Below, piece after piece: positions 50,103-58,590 of a stretch of DNA of 64,000 bases (position 1 is its first letter; every line of letters begins with the position of its first letter). The stretch covers positions 1 through 64,000 of the forward strand of contig JAOPYO010000335.1 in NCBI GenBank assembly GCA_025964575.1, in the 5' to 3' direction. The stretch is from Actinomycetes bacterium (GTDB taxonomy: Bacteria > Actinomycetota > Actinomycetes > Streptosporangiales > Streptosporangiaceae). Both the position numbers and the translations under genes were made by a program. The notes below the pieces were generated by a model. The model did no database searches and was not told the origin of the DNA. It saw nothing but the letters and a program-made list of their open reading frames with translations.

Positions 50103-51188
50103 ATGTTCGCCCCCATCACCCATGTCCTGGGTGCCCGGCCCAACTTCGTTAAGGCCGCGCCGGTGATCGATGCCCTTGAGGGCACCGAGCAGACGGTCAT
50201 CCACACCGGGCAGCACTATGACGAGCGCATGTCGGAGATCTTCTTCCGCGACCTGGGCCTGCCCGAGCCGGACGTCAATCTGGGGGTGGGCTCGGGCAGC
50301 CACGCAGCGCAGACCGCCGCGCTTATGGTCGGGCTGGAGCAGGAGTTCACGGAGCGTTCACCTGGGCTCATCATCGTGTACGGCGACGTGAACTCGACGA
50401 TCGCCGCCGCCCTGGTCGCGGCCAAACTGCAGATCCCGGTCGCCCATGTGGAGGCCGGGCTGCGCAGCTTTGACATGACCATGCCCGAAGAGGTCAACCG
50501 GCGCCTCACCGACCAGCTCTCCGACCTGTGCTTCGTCACGAGCCCCGAGGCGATCGGCCACCTGGCGAGCGAGGGCGTCCCGGTGGAGCGGGTGCACTTC
50601 GTCGGCAACCCGATGATCGACACCCTGCTGAAGAACCTCGAGCTCTTCGACACCGCCGCAGCCCGGGCAACCTACGACCTGCCGGACCGCTACGTGCTGG
50701 CCACCATGCACCGCCCGGCCAACGTCGACTCGCCAGAGACCGCCGCCGCGCTGGTCCGCCGGTTGCACGAGGTCGCCGATCTGGCCGACCTGGTCATCCC
50801 GCTGCACCCGCGCGGCCGCCAGGTGCTGCTGGGCGCGGGCCTGGATGACCATGCGGGCGTTCACATCCTCGACCCGCTGGGCTATATCGACTTCATCGCG
50901 GCGGTCCGGGGTGCCGCCGCGGTGGTGACCGACTCGGGTGGCCTCCAGGAGGAGACGACCATCCTCGGCGTTCCCTGCCTGACCGTACGGCCCAACACCG
51001 AGCGGCCGATCACGATCACGCACGGGACCAACCGGCTGGTCACCTTCGACGAACTCGTGCCCGCGGTGCGGAAAGCACTGGAGACGGGCTCGGAGGCATC
51101 GCGCCAGCAGCACCGGACCCCGCCCCTCTGGGACGGCCAGGCGGGTCTCCGTATCGCAGAAGTGATCACGAGGTGGATGAGTGAGTAA
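50103..51188 (+). CDS. wecB: UDP-N-acetylglucosamine 2-epimerase (non-hydrolysing)
   Basis: About 361 aa from ATG 50103 (MFAPITH), which has AAGGGA six bases upstream; the earlier in-frame ATGs lack a site. GARPNFVKAAPV at the start, HTGQHYDERMSEIFF, VYGDVNSTIAAALVA, HVEAGLRSFDMTMPEEVNRR and DSGGLQEETTILGVPC are all WecB hallmarks. It interconverts UDP-GlcNAc and UDP-ManNAc, feeding the dehydrogenase at 47106. It overlaps the next gene by 8 bases, so the coiled-coil protein is coupled to it. Confidence 0.96.
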   Translation: MFAPITHVLGARPNFVKAAPVIDALEGTEQTVIHTGQHYDERMSEIFFRDLGLPEPDVNLGVGSGSHAAQTAALMVGLEQEFTERSPGLIIVYGDVNSTIAAALVAAKLQIPVAHVEAGLRSFDMTMPEEVNRRLTDQLSDLCFVTSPEAIGHLASEGVPVERVHFVGNPMIDTLLKNLELFDTAAARATYDLPDRYVLATMHRPANVDSPETAAALVRRLHEVADLADLVIPLHPRGRQVLLGAGLDDHAGVHILDPLGYIDFIAAVRGAAAVVTDSGGLQEETTILGVPCLTVRPNTERPITITHGTNRLVTFDELVPAVRKALETGSEASRQQHRTPPLWDGQAGLRIAEVITRWMSE

Positions 51189-51894
51189 CTCGGGGAGTGG
51201 CGCTGAAGCCGCGCGGGCCGGCCGGCAGGTGGCCCGGCTGCGCCGGGTGCTGCGGGAGAGAGACGAGCGGCTGCACGAGCTCGAAACGCGGCTCGCGGCG
51301 CTGGAGGGCTCGACGACCTATCAGGTCGGCAAGCTCGTCGCCGGGGCCGGCCGGAAGAAGGCGCGCGGGGCCGTACGGCTGCCCAAGCAGTTGTACGGCC
51401 TGTGGAAGAAGCGGAACGAGGCCCAGTCCTCGGGGCCCCTGCGGGAACGCCCCCGCATGGAGGGGCTCGACCGGATCGAGGACAGGCTGCTCATCGCCGA
51501 TCCATACGAGGGCCTGATCATCGCGGGGATACTCAGCGCAGCGACCGCCGCGGCGCTGGCGGACCACGCCAGGGTCATCCGGCTGTATCCGCACAATGCC
51601 GCGCTGGTGCTCGACGCCGCCGATGTGGACGTGGTGGTCGTCGATGCCACGGCGGGTGCCCCGGGCGGCCCGTGGGCTTACCTCGGAGTGCCCGGAGTGT
51701 ACGACCGGGAGCGGACCCTGCTCGACGTGCGGCAGGTGGCCGGGGTGCGGAATCTGCCGCTGGTGTTGTGGGGCTCGGCGCCGCCGGCCACCCTCACCCG
51801 ACTTGGCTGGGACGCCTCCGTCGTCCCGGGATCATCACCGGCCGGCGACCTCGCCGCTCTGGCCGAGCAGCTCGCGATCCCCAGCGTCAGCTGA
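51181..51894 (+). CDS. Coiled-coil protein of the glycan cluster, unrecognised
   Basis: 237 aa from GTG 51181. A short N-terminal coiled-coil (about 12-45: RQVARLRRVLRERDERLHEL) is followed by a basic stretch with TYQVGKLVAGAGRKKAR, then an alpha/beta domain from residue 95 (DRLLIADPYEGLIIAGILSA, VDVVVVDATAGAPGG). The TTYQVGKLV segment recurs in actinobacterial glycan-cluster proteins that also carry a leading coiled-coil. It lies between wecB and a double glycosyltransferase, so it may help assemble that enzyme group. Function unknown. Confidence 0.75.
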   Translation: MSNSGSGAEAARAGRQVARLRRVLRERDERLHELETRLAALEGSTTYQVGKLVAGAGRKKARGAVRLPKQLYGLWKKRNEAQSSGPLRERPRMEGLDRIEDRLLIADPYEGLIIAGILSAATAAALADHARVIRLYPHNAALVLDAADVDVVVVDATAGAPGGPWAYLGVPGVYDRERTLLDVRQVAGVRNLPLVLWGSAPPATLTRLGWDASVVPGSSPAGDLAALAEQLAIPSVS

Positions 51895-51921
51895 CTCGCT
51901 CATTCTCAGAAAGGGAAGTAC

Positions 51922-54201
51922 GTGCAATCTCGCGCCCTCGTATACGGCGACGTCGACCTCAACCTGATCGACGGCTCCGCGATCTGGGCTCAGGGGGTGG
52001 TGCAGGCGCTCGCCCGCGCCGGCTGCTCGGTGACGCTGGTCCTCAAGGCCCCGGTGCGTACGGGCCGGCTGGTCGATCCGCTGGCAGGCATCCCGAACGT
52101 CACCATCTTCCGGCCGCACGAACACGAGGGAATGGTCGCGAACCCGGCGCAGAGCATGCCTCCCAAGGAGGCCGTGCGAGTGCTCACCGAGCTGGACGCG
52201 GCGGAGCCGTACGACCTGATCGTGGTCCGGGGCAAGCGCCTGGCCGGGAAGCTCGCGGAGAGCCCGCTCAAGGGGCGGCTCTGGACCTACCTCACCGACA
52301 TGCCGCAGTCGGCCGACGAGATGACCGGCGAGGCACGCGGCGAGCTGGCCCGGATCGCCAAGTCATCGCGCTTCCTGCTCTGCCAGACCGAAGAACTGCG
52401 CTGCTTCCTGGAGAGTGCGGTGTCCGCCACCGCGGGCAAGTGCGTGCTCTTCCCGCCGGTGGTGGCGCTTCCGGACGGGCTGGACCCCCGGGATCACATG
52501 CCTCCGGCACAACGTGTGTTGCGGCTGGTCTACACCGGCAAGTTCGCGCCACGCTGGAACACCTACGAGATGGCCGAGCTGCCCCGGTTGCTGGCGGCAC
52601 GCGGTGTCGACGCCGAGTTGCACATGATCGGCGACAAGATCCACGAGGACCCCGCGGACCCGAGGTACGGCAAGCGGATGCGCGCCGCGCTGGAGACGGG
52701 ACAGGGGGTCATCTGGCATGGCGGACATCCACGGGCGGAGGCCATGCGGCTGACCTCGGGTTGCGACATCGGGCTGTCCTGGCGGCATCCCGAGCTCGAC
52801 GCCAGCCTGGAGCTGTCCACCAAGGTCCTCGAATGCGGCACGCTCGGGGTTCCGGTGGTGCTGAATCGGACCCCGATGCACGAACGGCTGCTCGGCGTGG
52901 ACTACCCGCTGTTCGCCGCGACCGAGACCGACGTCGTCGATGTGCTGGCGCGTGCCGCGGCGGAGCCGGAGACCTATGCGCTGGCCCGCGAGCGCTGCCA
53001 GAGCGCTGCCGCGGACTACAGCCTGGAGGCCGCCGCCGGCCGGCTGACCCGCTATCTCGCCCAGGCCTTCCCGGCCCCCTCCAGCGTGGTCATGCAATCA
53101 ATCGTCGAACGATTGCATGATCACGCTGGGGAGCAGGGGGAGCGTAAGTTGCGGGTGGGGGTGGCGGGGCATGACCTGAAGTTCTTCACCGCTCTGCTGA
53201 ACTATCTCGAATCCCGGCCGGACATGGAGGTCCGGGTCGACCACTGGGCCGCGTTGAAGGTCCATGATCCTGAGCGTAGCCAGGAGCTGGTCGACTGGGC
53301 CGATGTGATCGTCTGCGAGTGGTGCGGGCCCAACGCCCTGTGGTTCGCCGAGCGCAAGCGGCCCGACCAGCGGCTGGTCGTCCGGCTGCACCGATTCGAG
53401 CTGTACGCGGCCTGGCCGTCGAAGCTGAAGATCGAAGCCGTGGACCAGGTGATCTGCGTCAGCCCGCACTACACCCAGCTGACCCGCAAGCTCACCGGCT
53501 GGCCCGAGGACAAGGTCGTCACCGTGCCGAACTGGGTGGACGTGGACCAACTCGACCGTCCCAAGCTCGAGGGCGCGCAGTTCCACCTCGGCATGATCGG
53601 AATCGCGCCGTCGCGTAAGCGCATGGACCTGGCGTTGGACGTGCTGGAGTCGCTGCGACGAGAGGACCCCCGCTTCACCCTGTTCATCAAGTCCAAGCTG
53701 CCCTGGGACTACTGGTGGATCTGGGACAAGCCCGAGGAGCGGGCCCATTTCGAGGAGGTCTTCCGCCGGATCCGCCGCTCGCCGCTGCTGGCCGGGGCCG
53801 TCGTCTTCGACTCGTACGGCCGGGACGTGGCGGCCTGGCTGAGAAGGATCGGCTGGGTGCTGTCCACCAGCGACGACGAGAGTTTCCACCTGGCCCCCGC
53901 TGAGGGCATGGCCTCCGGTGCGGTGCCCGCGCTGCTCGACTGGCCGGGTGCGGACACGATCTATGACCGGCGCTGGATCCACGAGGGGCCGACCACCATG
54001 GCCGCTTCGATCGCCGCGACCGTGCGGGAAGGACGCTGGGAGGAGGATGGAGCGGTGGGCCACGCAGAGGTCAGCGCGGCATACGGTCTGGACGAGGTGT
54101 GTCGGCAGTGGGTCGAGCTGCTGGCGGGAGGTCAGGTCCCCTCGTCCCGGCCGTCTGATGGAGACCATCTCGCCGCGGCGGCCCGACCTCTGACGGCCTG
54201 A
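51922..54201 (+). CDS. Tandem GT-B glycosyltransferase-like protein
   Basis: 759 aa, about twice a normal GT4. The N-half (1-390) has YGDVDLNLIDGSAIWAQGVVQ, VYTGKFAPRWNTYEM and STKVLECGTLGVPVVLN; the C-half (410-759) has RVGVAGHDLKFFTALLNYL-like RKLRVGVAGHDLKFF, GMIGIAPSRKRMDLALDVL and ESFHLAPAEGMASGAVPAL. Both halves look like complete GT-B folds, so the protein could add two sugars or act as a polymerase. GTG 51922 follows AGAAAGGGAAG. It is 28 bases after the coiled-coil gene and ends at a terminator. Confidence 0.85.
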   Translation: MQSRALVYGDVDLNLIDGSAIWAQGVVQALARAGCSVTLVLKAPVRTGRLVDPLAGIPNVTIFRPHEHEGMVANPAQSMPPKEAVRVLTELDAAEPYDLIVVRGKRLAGKLAESPLKGRLWTYLTDMPQSADEMTGEARGELARIAKSSRFLLCQTEELRCFLESAVSATAGKCVLFPPVVALPDGLDPRDHMPPAQRVLRLVYTGKFAPRWNTYEMAELPRLLAARGVDAELHMIGDKIHEDPADPRYGKRMRAALETGQGVIWHGGHPRAEAMRLTSGCDIGLSWRHPELDASLELSTKVLECGTLGVPVVLNRTPMHERLLGVDYPLFAATETDVVDVLARAAAEPETYALARERCQSAAADYSLEAAAGRLTRYLAQAFPAPSSVVMQSIVERLHDHAGEQGERKLRVGVAGHDLKFFTALLNYLESRPDMEVRVDHWAALKVHDPERSQELVDWADVIVCEWCGPNALWFAERKRPDQRLVVRLHRFELYAAWPSKLKIEAVDQVICVSPHYTQLTRKLTGWPEDKVVTVPNWVDVDQLDRPKLEGAQFHLGMIGIAPSRKRMDLALDVLESLRREDPRFTLFIKSKLPWDYWWIWDKPEERAHFEEVFRRIRRSPLLAGAVVFDSYGRDVAAWLRRIGWVLSTSDDESFHLAPAEGMASGAVPALLDWPGADTIYDRRWIHEGPTTMAASIAATVREGRWEEDGAVGHAEVSAAYGLDEVCRQWVELLAGGQVPSSRPSDGDHLAAAARPLTA

Positions 54202-54511
54202 CGACGACGGTTCGCCGGAGAATGGCCCGCTGAACGGCCCTCCGTTCAGCCGGTTCTCCGAGTTCTGCACGAACAGGTCTGCACGAACAAGGCGCACACT
54301 GCGCGCTCCTGGTCGTGACCACCTGGCCTTCCGAACGGGCATGCTGAAAGGGGAGCGTTCGTTCTTCGGTGGGCCGACGTCCTGTGGTCGGCTTTGTGCG
54401 GGCGGATTCTCGCGTACGCTCCTATAGATCATGGGGCGGTTCGGGGCTGGTGACCGGTTCGTGGGGGTTCCCACGATCGCCAGCAGGAGCAGACGCGAAG
54501 GAGCTTGACCG
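54202..54511. other. Intergenic region before the mannose-phosphate synthase
   Basis: 310 bases, without a credible gene. It holds a terminator (54216-54260), two 12-base direct repeats (TCTGCACGAACA at 54264 and 54278) and, further on, a TATAGA hexamer near 54423 that could be a -10 element, although I see no matching -35. Confidence 0.5.
54216..54260 (+). terminator. Strong two-tier terminator hairpin
   Basis: Outer CGGAGAA/TTCTCCG and inner GCTGAACGG-ccct-CCGTTCAGC, a 9-bp perfect inner stem with a 4-base loop. It lies 14 bases after the stop of the tandem glycosyltransferase and closes the wecB operon. Confidence 0.85.
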
Positions 54512-55255
54512 GTGGAGATCTCAGGCGATGTCGGCCGGGTGCTGGTCATCATCCCGACGTTCAACGAGCGGGAGAACGTAGAGGCGATCGTGGGCCGGGT
54601 GCGGGCCGCGGTGCCGGCGGTCGACGTGCTGGTGGTCGATGACAACAGCCCGGACGGGACGGGGGAGTTGGCCGATGGGCTGGCCGCGGTCGATGACCAG
54701 GTGAAGGTGGTGCATCGGACCGCGAAGGATGGGCTGGGGCGGGCCTATCTCGCGGGGTTCCGGTGGGCGCTGGAGCAGGGTTATGACGTGATGGTCGAGA
54801 TGGACGCGGATGGTTCTCATCGGCCTGAGGAGCTGCCGCTGCTGCTGAACGCTCTTCGGGAGGCCGACCTGGTGATCGGTGCGCGGTGGGTGCCAGGCGG
54901 TGAGGTCGTGAACTGGCCCAAGTCGCGTGAGGTGCTGTCGCGAAGTGCTAACGCCTACGCGAAGGTGATGCTGGGAGTGCCGCTGCACGATGCCACGGCT
55001 GGGTATCGGGCGTTCCGGGCGACGACCCTGGAGAAGATCGGGTTGGACGAGGTGGATTCGCGGGGCTACTGCTTTCAGATCGATCTGGCGTTGCGGGCGG
55101 TGCGGCAGGGGTTGCGGGTGGTCGAAGTGCCGATCACGTTCGTGGAGCGGGCGCAGGGGACCAGCAAGATGAGCCGGAACATCGTGGCGGAGGCGATGTG
55201 GCGGGTCACGGTGTGGGGAGTCGGCGGCCGGCTGAACCGCCTCCGCGGCCGCTAG
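54512..55255 (+). CDS. ppm1: Polyprenol-phosphate mannose synthase (Ppm1/DPM1-like)
   Basis: 247 aa from GTG 54512. DPM1-type GT2: [66 protein letters not shown] and [19 protein letters not shown]. It moves mannose from GDP-Man to a polyprenol phosphate on the inner membrane face, making the donor for GT-C mannosyltransferases and O-mannosylation. No Lnt acyltransferase domain is fused, unlike the mycobacterial Ppm1. It faces a convergent AftA-like gene 10 bases away. Confidence 0.92.
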   Translation: MEISGDVGRVLVIIPTFNERENVEAIVGRVRAAVPAVDVLVVDDNSPDGTGELADGLAAVDDQVKVVHRTAKDGLGRAYLAGFRWALEQGYDVMVEMDADGSHRPEELPLLLNALREADLVIGARWVPGGEVVNWPKSREVLSRSANAYAKVMLGVPLHDATAGYRAFRATTLEKIGLDEVDSRGYCFQIDLALRAVRQGLRVVEVPITFVERAQGTSKMSRNIVAEAMWRVTVWGVGGRLNRLRGR

Positions 55256-55265
55256 GCCCGCAGTA

Positions 55266-57218
55266 CTACCCGGCCGGGCGCCGGATGGCGACCACCGTGT
55301 CGCGAGGGAGATCATTCACGAGCACGAAGTTCGTGGCACCGAACTGCTGAGGGCTGAAGCGGAGGACTCCCGGGTCTCGCAGCGGCCGCCAGACCAGGTC
55401 CGTCCCTTCACGGTGCAAAATGAAGACGTCGATGGCGCCGAACTTCGTGGCCTTGGAGGCCTGGGCGAACTGCGCCGGATCCTTGATGGCCGCGAGCCGG
55501 TTGAGTTCGGCGAAACGTGCATCCCACTTCACCGGTCCGTACGACGAGCCGCGGTCGGTCCCGATATAGCCGTTCCAGGGCAGGTACGTAAAGAGTTCCT
55601 CGTTGTCGGAGAGCGTGCGAGGCGCCGCCCCGGCCCCGAGCACCCCTTCGACGGCCTTCTGGATCGGTGTGGTCGGGAACCAGGGCCAGCTGTGCTTGCC
55701 GTCCTTGGCGGAGCGGGCGAAATGTGACTTGGCACCATTGGGGAAGACCTGGGCGTGCGCGTGCATGGTGTAGCTGTTGGTCAGTCCATAGCCGCTGTTG
55801 AAGGTCGGCCTGGCGGGCCCCTGTACCGAGGCGTGCCACTTGTTCACCGGCATCCAGTCGCCCCAGTAGCCGAAGCCGACGAAGACGAAGAGGAACGCCA
55901 GGACCGCCGCACCCGCGGGGCGCGGCGGAGTGAGGCGCTCAGGCAGACGGGAGACCAGCTCGCCGAAGGAGAGCACACAGGCCGCCACAAGACACATGGA
56001 GATGAGCGGCAGCGTGTAGTAGAACAGGCCCGTGTGTCCGGTGGCCACATAACGGATGAGGTTGATCACTCGGTAGAGATAGGCCGAGACCATGATCAGC
56101 AGCAGCGGATTGGCCCACCAGACGGAACGCCGGAAGCACAGCAGACCAATGAGCCCGGCAAGTTGCACCAGTCCCAGCGGGGTGAACTCCAGAAAGGGCA
56201 GCGGGAGTTGGGAAATGGTGCTGGATTCGAAGACGTCGAGCTGTTGTCCGCCGTGCAGCATCGCCCATACATAAGGCACGGTGAACCAGCAGGACAGCAC
56301 TGCGGTAACGGCGCCCACCTTCAGTATGTACAGCAGGTAAGGGCGTCCCTCGCGACGCCAGGTCATCCACAACAGGGCGATCAGGCCCACCAGCGCGAAC
56401 ACCACGTAGGTGTAGTAGACGAGAACGATCAAGCCGCCGATGGCACCGGCGGCCAGCCAGTGCAGCCGCCCTCGCGGAGGTGTCAGGAAGGTCGACAGAA
56501 CCCACGGGAGAAAGATCATGAGGATCAGGACCTCGTAGGACTTGTTCGGCCCGCCGTACAAGGCGATACCGAGTCCCATGATCGCCAGCGCCAGCGGGGC
56601 ACGCACATGCCGCAGCCACAGCAGGAAGCCAGCGATGACCGCGGTCGAGACCGTACCGATCTCCGCGAAGGGCATCAGCCGCCAGGCAGACACTCCGGAC
56701 AGCACGGACAGCTTGCCGATGATCCATGGGAATAGCGGCGGATACTCGGAAGGCACGTCGGCCACGATGCCGTCCGTGCTCGTCCAGCTGACCGTGTAGC
56801 GGGTGGCCATCGCCGTGATGCGGCCGGTGTCGCCGTCGATGCCCTCGAAGCCGAACGGTGTGCCGTGCAGGGCCGTGCGCAGTGTCAGCACGATGTACGC
56901 GGCGAACAGTCCGGCCGCGACGCCCGCGACGGCGTCGGTCCCCGGGCCGCGGCGCCACAGAGCCGCGCCGCCGACGACCATGACCACCAGGCCTCCGAGG
57001 GCCAGGGGCACATCGGCGCCGCGCTGAGTGAACGGGTTGATGTTCACCAGTCCGGGAATCATCGCCGCCAGCGGGGTCGCGACCAGCCAGGTCAGTACCG
57101 CAAGGGTCCCCGGATGCCGCAGCACCGCAGTGATCCGGCCATGCCGACCGCCGCCTGGGATTTCGTCATTCTTCCCGGAGTCCTCTGATACATCGGCAAC
57201 GGAGTGGACCTGCGTCAT
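55266..57218 (-). CDS. AftA-like arabinofuranosyltransferase (GT-C membrane enzyme)
   Basis: 650 aa with about 11-12 hydrophobic helices over residues 25-440 and a soluble C-domain of about 200 residues. The first outside loop has GIDGDTGRITAMATRYT and the VPSEYPPLFPWIIGKLS pattern of AftA, which adds the first arabinofuranose to galactan from decaprenyl-phospho-arabinose in mycolic-acid bacteria. If this host lacks arabinogalactan, a related arabinosylation or other pentose/hexose transfer is more likely. It is divergent from a GT2/DUF2304 operon. Confidence 0.75.
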   Translation of the reverse strand: MTQVHSVADVSEDSGKNDEIPGGGRHGRITAVLRHPGTLAVLTWLVATPLAAMIPGLVNINPFTQRGADVPLALGGLVVMVVGGAALWRRGPGTDAVAGVAAGLFAAYIVLTLRTALHGTPFGFEGIDGDTGRITAMATRYTVSWTSTDGIVADVPSEYPPLFPWIIGKLSVLSGVSAWRLMPFAEIGTVSTAVIAGFLLWLRHVRAPLALAIMGLGIALYGGPNKSYEVLILMIFLPWVLSTFLTPPRGRLHWLAAGAIGGLIVLVYYTYVVFALVGLIALLWMTWRREGRPYLLYILKVGAVTAVLSCWFTVPYVWAMLHGGQQLDVFESSTISQLPLPFLEFTPLGLVQLAGLIGLLCFRRSVWWANPLLLIMVSAYLYRVINLIRYVATGHTGLFYYTLPLISMCLVAACVLSFGELVSRLPERLTPPRPAGAAVLAFLFVFVGFGYWGDWMPVNKWHASVQGPARPTFNSGYGLTNSYTMHAHAQVFPNGAKSHFARSAKDGKHSWPWFPTTPIQKAVEGVLGAGAAPRTLSDNEELFTYLPWNGYIGTDRGSSYGPVKWDARFAELNRLAAIKDPAQFAQASKATKFGAIDVFILHREGTDLVWRPLRDPGVLRFSPQQFGATNFVLVNDLPRDTVVAIRRPAG

Positions 57219-57234
57219 TCCAACCCTTCCTCAG

Positions 57235-57254
57235 AGTTATCGCGAAGTTATCGC
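57235..57254. promoter_or_regulatory. Direct repeats with 11-bp spacing upstream of the AftA-like gene
   Basis: AGTTATCGC occurs at 57235 and 57246, one helical turn apart, with a weaker GTAAATCGC at 57258. The spacing suits side-by-side binding of an OmpR-type regulator. It lies 17 bases from the AftA-like start, on the upstream side. Confidence 0.4.
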
Positions 57255-57517
57255 AGGGTAAATCGCGGAGGCGCCGCGCGCGATATTTCGGCGGATGGCG
57301 ACCCAAGTATGCCTCAGCCGCTCATCTGGCCAGTCCGTGGGTGGTGGAAAACATTACTCAGATTGACTTTTGGTTCAAACCTCCGCGCAACGCTCAGGTA
57401 ACCTCATTGCCGCGAGCTCGTGACTTCCCTGTGGCGGGCATGTGAAGAATCGAGGGCCCAGCCATCAACGTCTCCGATCTCGGGGTCACCCCCCACCTTG
57501 AGGACGGTCTTGTCCGA

Positions 57518-58231
57518 ATGAGAACGCTGGTGGTCATCCCCGCGCTCAATGAGGAGCAGGCACTGCCGGGGGTGCTCGCTGAACTCGCCGACCAATGCCC
57601 GCATGCGGATGTGCTGGTGGTGGACGACGGTTCGACGGACGGGACGGCGGCCGCGGCCCGGCAGTCGGGGGTTCCCGTGGTCCGGTTGCCGTTCAACCTC
57701 GGAGTCGGCGGTGCGATGCGGACGGGATACCGCTACGCGGTTCAGCAGGGTTACGACGTCGTCGTGCAGGTGGACGCCGATGGCCAGCACGACGCCTCGT
57801 ACCTTCAGGTACTGCTCGACGCCCTCGGCGAGGCCGACCTGGTGATCGGCGCCCGTTTCGCCGGCGAAGGTGAGTACACCGCCGCCCGAGGTCCGCGGCG
57901 TTGGGCGATGCGGCTGCTCGCCTCCGTACTGTCCGGTCTCGCGCACACCCAGATCACAGACGCCACCAGTGGCTTCCGCGCGGCCGGCCCCCGGGCCGTA
58001 CGGGTCTTCGCCGAGCACTACCCGGCCGAGTACCTCGGTGACACGGTGGAGAGCGTGGTGATCGCCCTACGGTCGGGCTGCACCGTACGCCAGGTGCCTG
58101 TCGCCATGCGTGCTCGGACCACGGGGCAGGCAAGTCAGAGCCCGTTGAAGGCCACGGTCTATCTGGTGCGGGCCATCGTCGCCCTGGGGCTGGCACTGGT
58201 GCGCCGCTGGACACCGGTGGAAGCGAAATGA
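57518..58231 (+). CDS. GT2 glycosyltransferase (polyprenyl-phosphate type) paired with DUF2304
   Basis: 237 aa from ATG 57518. VVIPALNEEQALPGVLAEL, VDDGSTDGTAAAARQS, GYDVVVQVDADGQHDASYL and DATSGFRAAGPRAV are GT2 motifs close to those of polyprenyl-phosphate sugar synthases. A C-terminal hydrophobic segment (about 218-232) suggests membrane contact. A DUF2304 gene overlaps the stop in ATGA, a pairing seen widely in bacterial and archaeal glycan clusters. The donor sugar is unknown. Confidence 0.9.
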   Translation: MRTLVVIPALNEEQALPGVLAELADQCPHADVLVVDDGSTDGTAAAARQSGVPVVRLPFNLGVGGAMRTGYRYAVQQGYDVVVQVDADGQHDASYLQVLLDALGEADLVIGARFAGEGEYTAARGPRRWAMRLLASVLSGLAHTQITDATSGFRAAGPRAVRVFAEHYPAEYLGDTVESVVIALRSGCTVRQVPVAMRARTTGQASQSPLKATVYLVRAIVALGLALVRRWTPVEAK

Positions 58232-58590
58232 GCGCCTACACACTCGGCCTGATCGGGGCCTTCGCCACGCTCGCCGCGATCTTCGAGATGCTGCGGCGTC
58301 GGAGACTACGGGAGAAATACGCGGTCTTCTGGGTCCTGCTGGCACTGGTGATCGTGGTCATCGCGGTGTTCCCCGGCGTGCTGGTCTGGGCGGCCCACGT
58401 CACGGGTGTCGTGGTCCCGGCCAACCTCCTGTTCTTCGTGGCCAGCCTGGTGCTGATCAGCGTCAATGTGCAGCTCAGCTCCGAGATCACCCGGCTCGAG
58501 GACAAGTCCAGAACACTCGCCGAGGATCTCGCGCTGCAACGGCTGCAGCTGGAGGACCTGGCTGCACGCTACGCCGGCGAGGATCAGTGA
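58228..58590 (+). CDS. DUF2304 membrane protein
   Basis: 120 aa with three hydrophobic helices (about 5-22, 35-55, 60-85) and a C-terminal coiled-coil-like tail (SSEITRLEDKSRTLAEDLAL). The LREKYAVFWVLLALV stretch is the family's signature. DUF2304 proteins follow GT2 genes and are thought to anchor or assist the transferase. ATGA and GTGA overlaps on both sides show tight coupling with the GT2 and the flippase. Confidence 0.9.
   Translation: MSAYTLGLIGAFATLAAIFEMLRRRRLREKYAVFWVLLALVIVVIAVFPGVLVWAAHVTGVVVPANLLFFVASLVLISVNVQLSSEITRLEDKSRTLAEDLALQRLQLEDLAARYAGEDQ

Noticed and set aside
51402-53120. 572-codon plus-strand open frame over the coiled-coil and tandem glycosyltransferase genes
   Set aside because: It crosses the boundary of two recognised genes in another frame and is Arg/Gly/Ala-rich.
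57365-57385. Sequence like a tRNA T-arm (ttggttcaaacctcc)
   Set aside because: No acceptor stem, D-arm or anticodon arm can be drawn around it.
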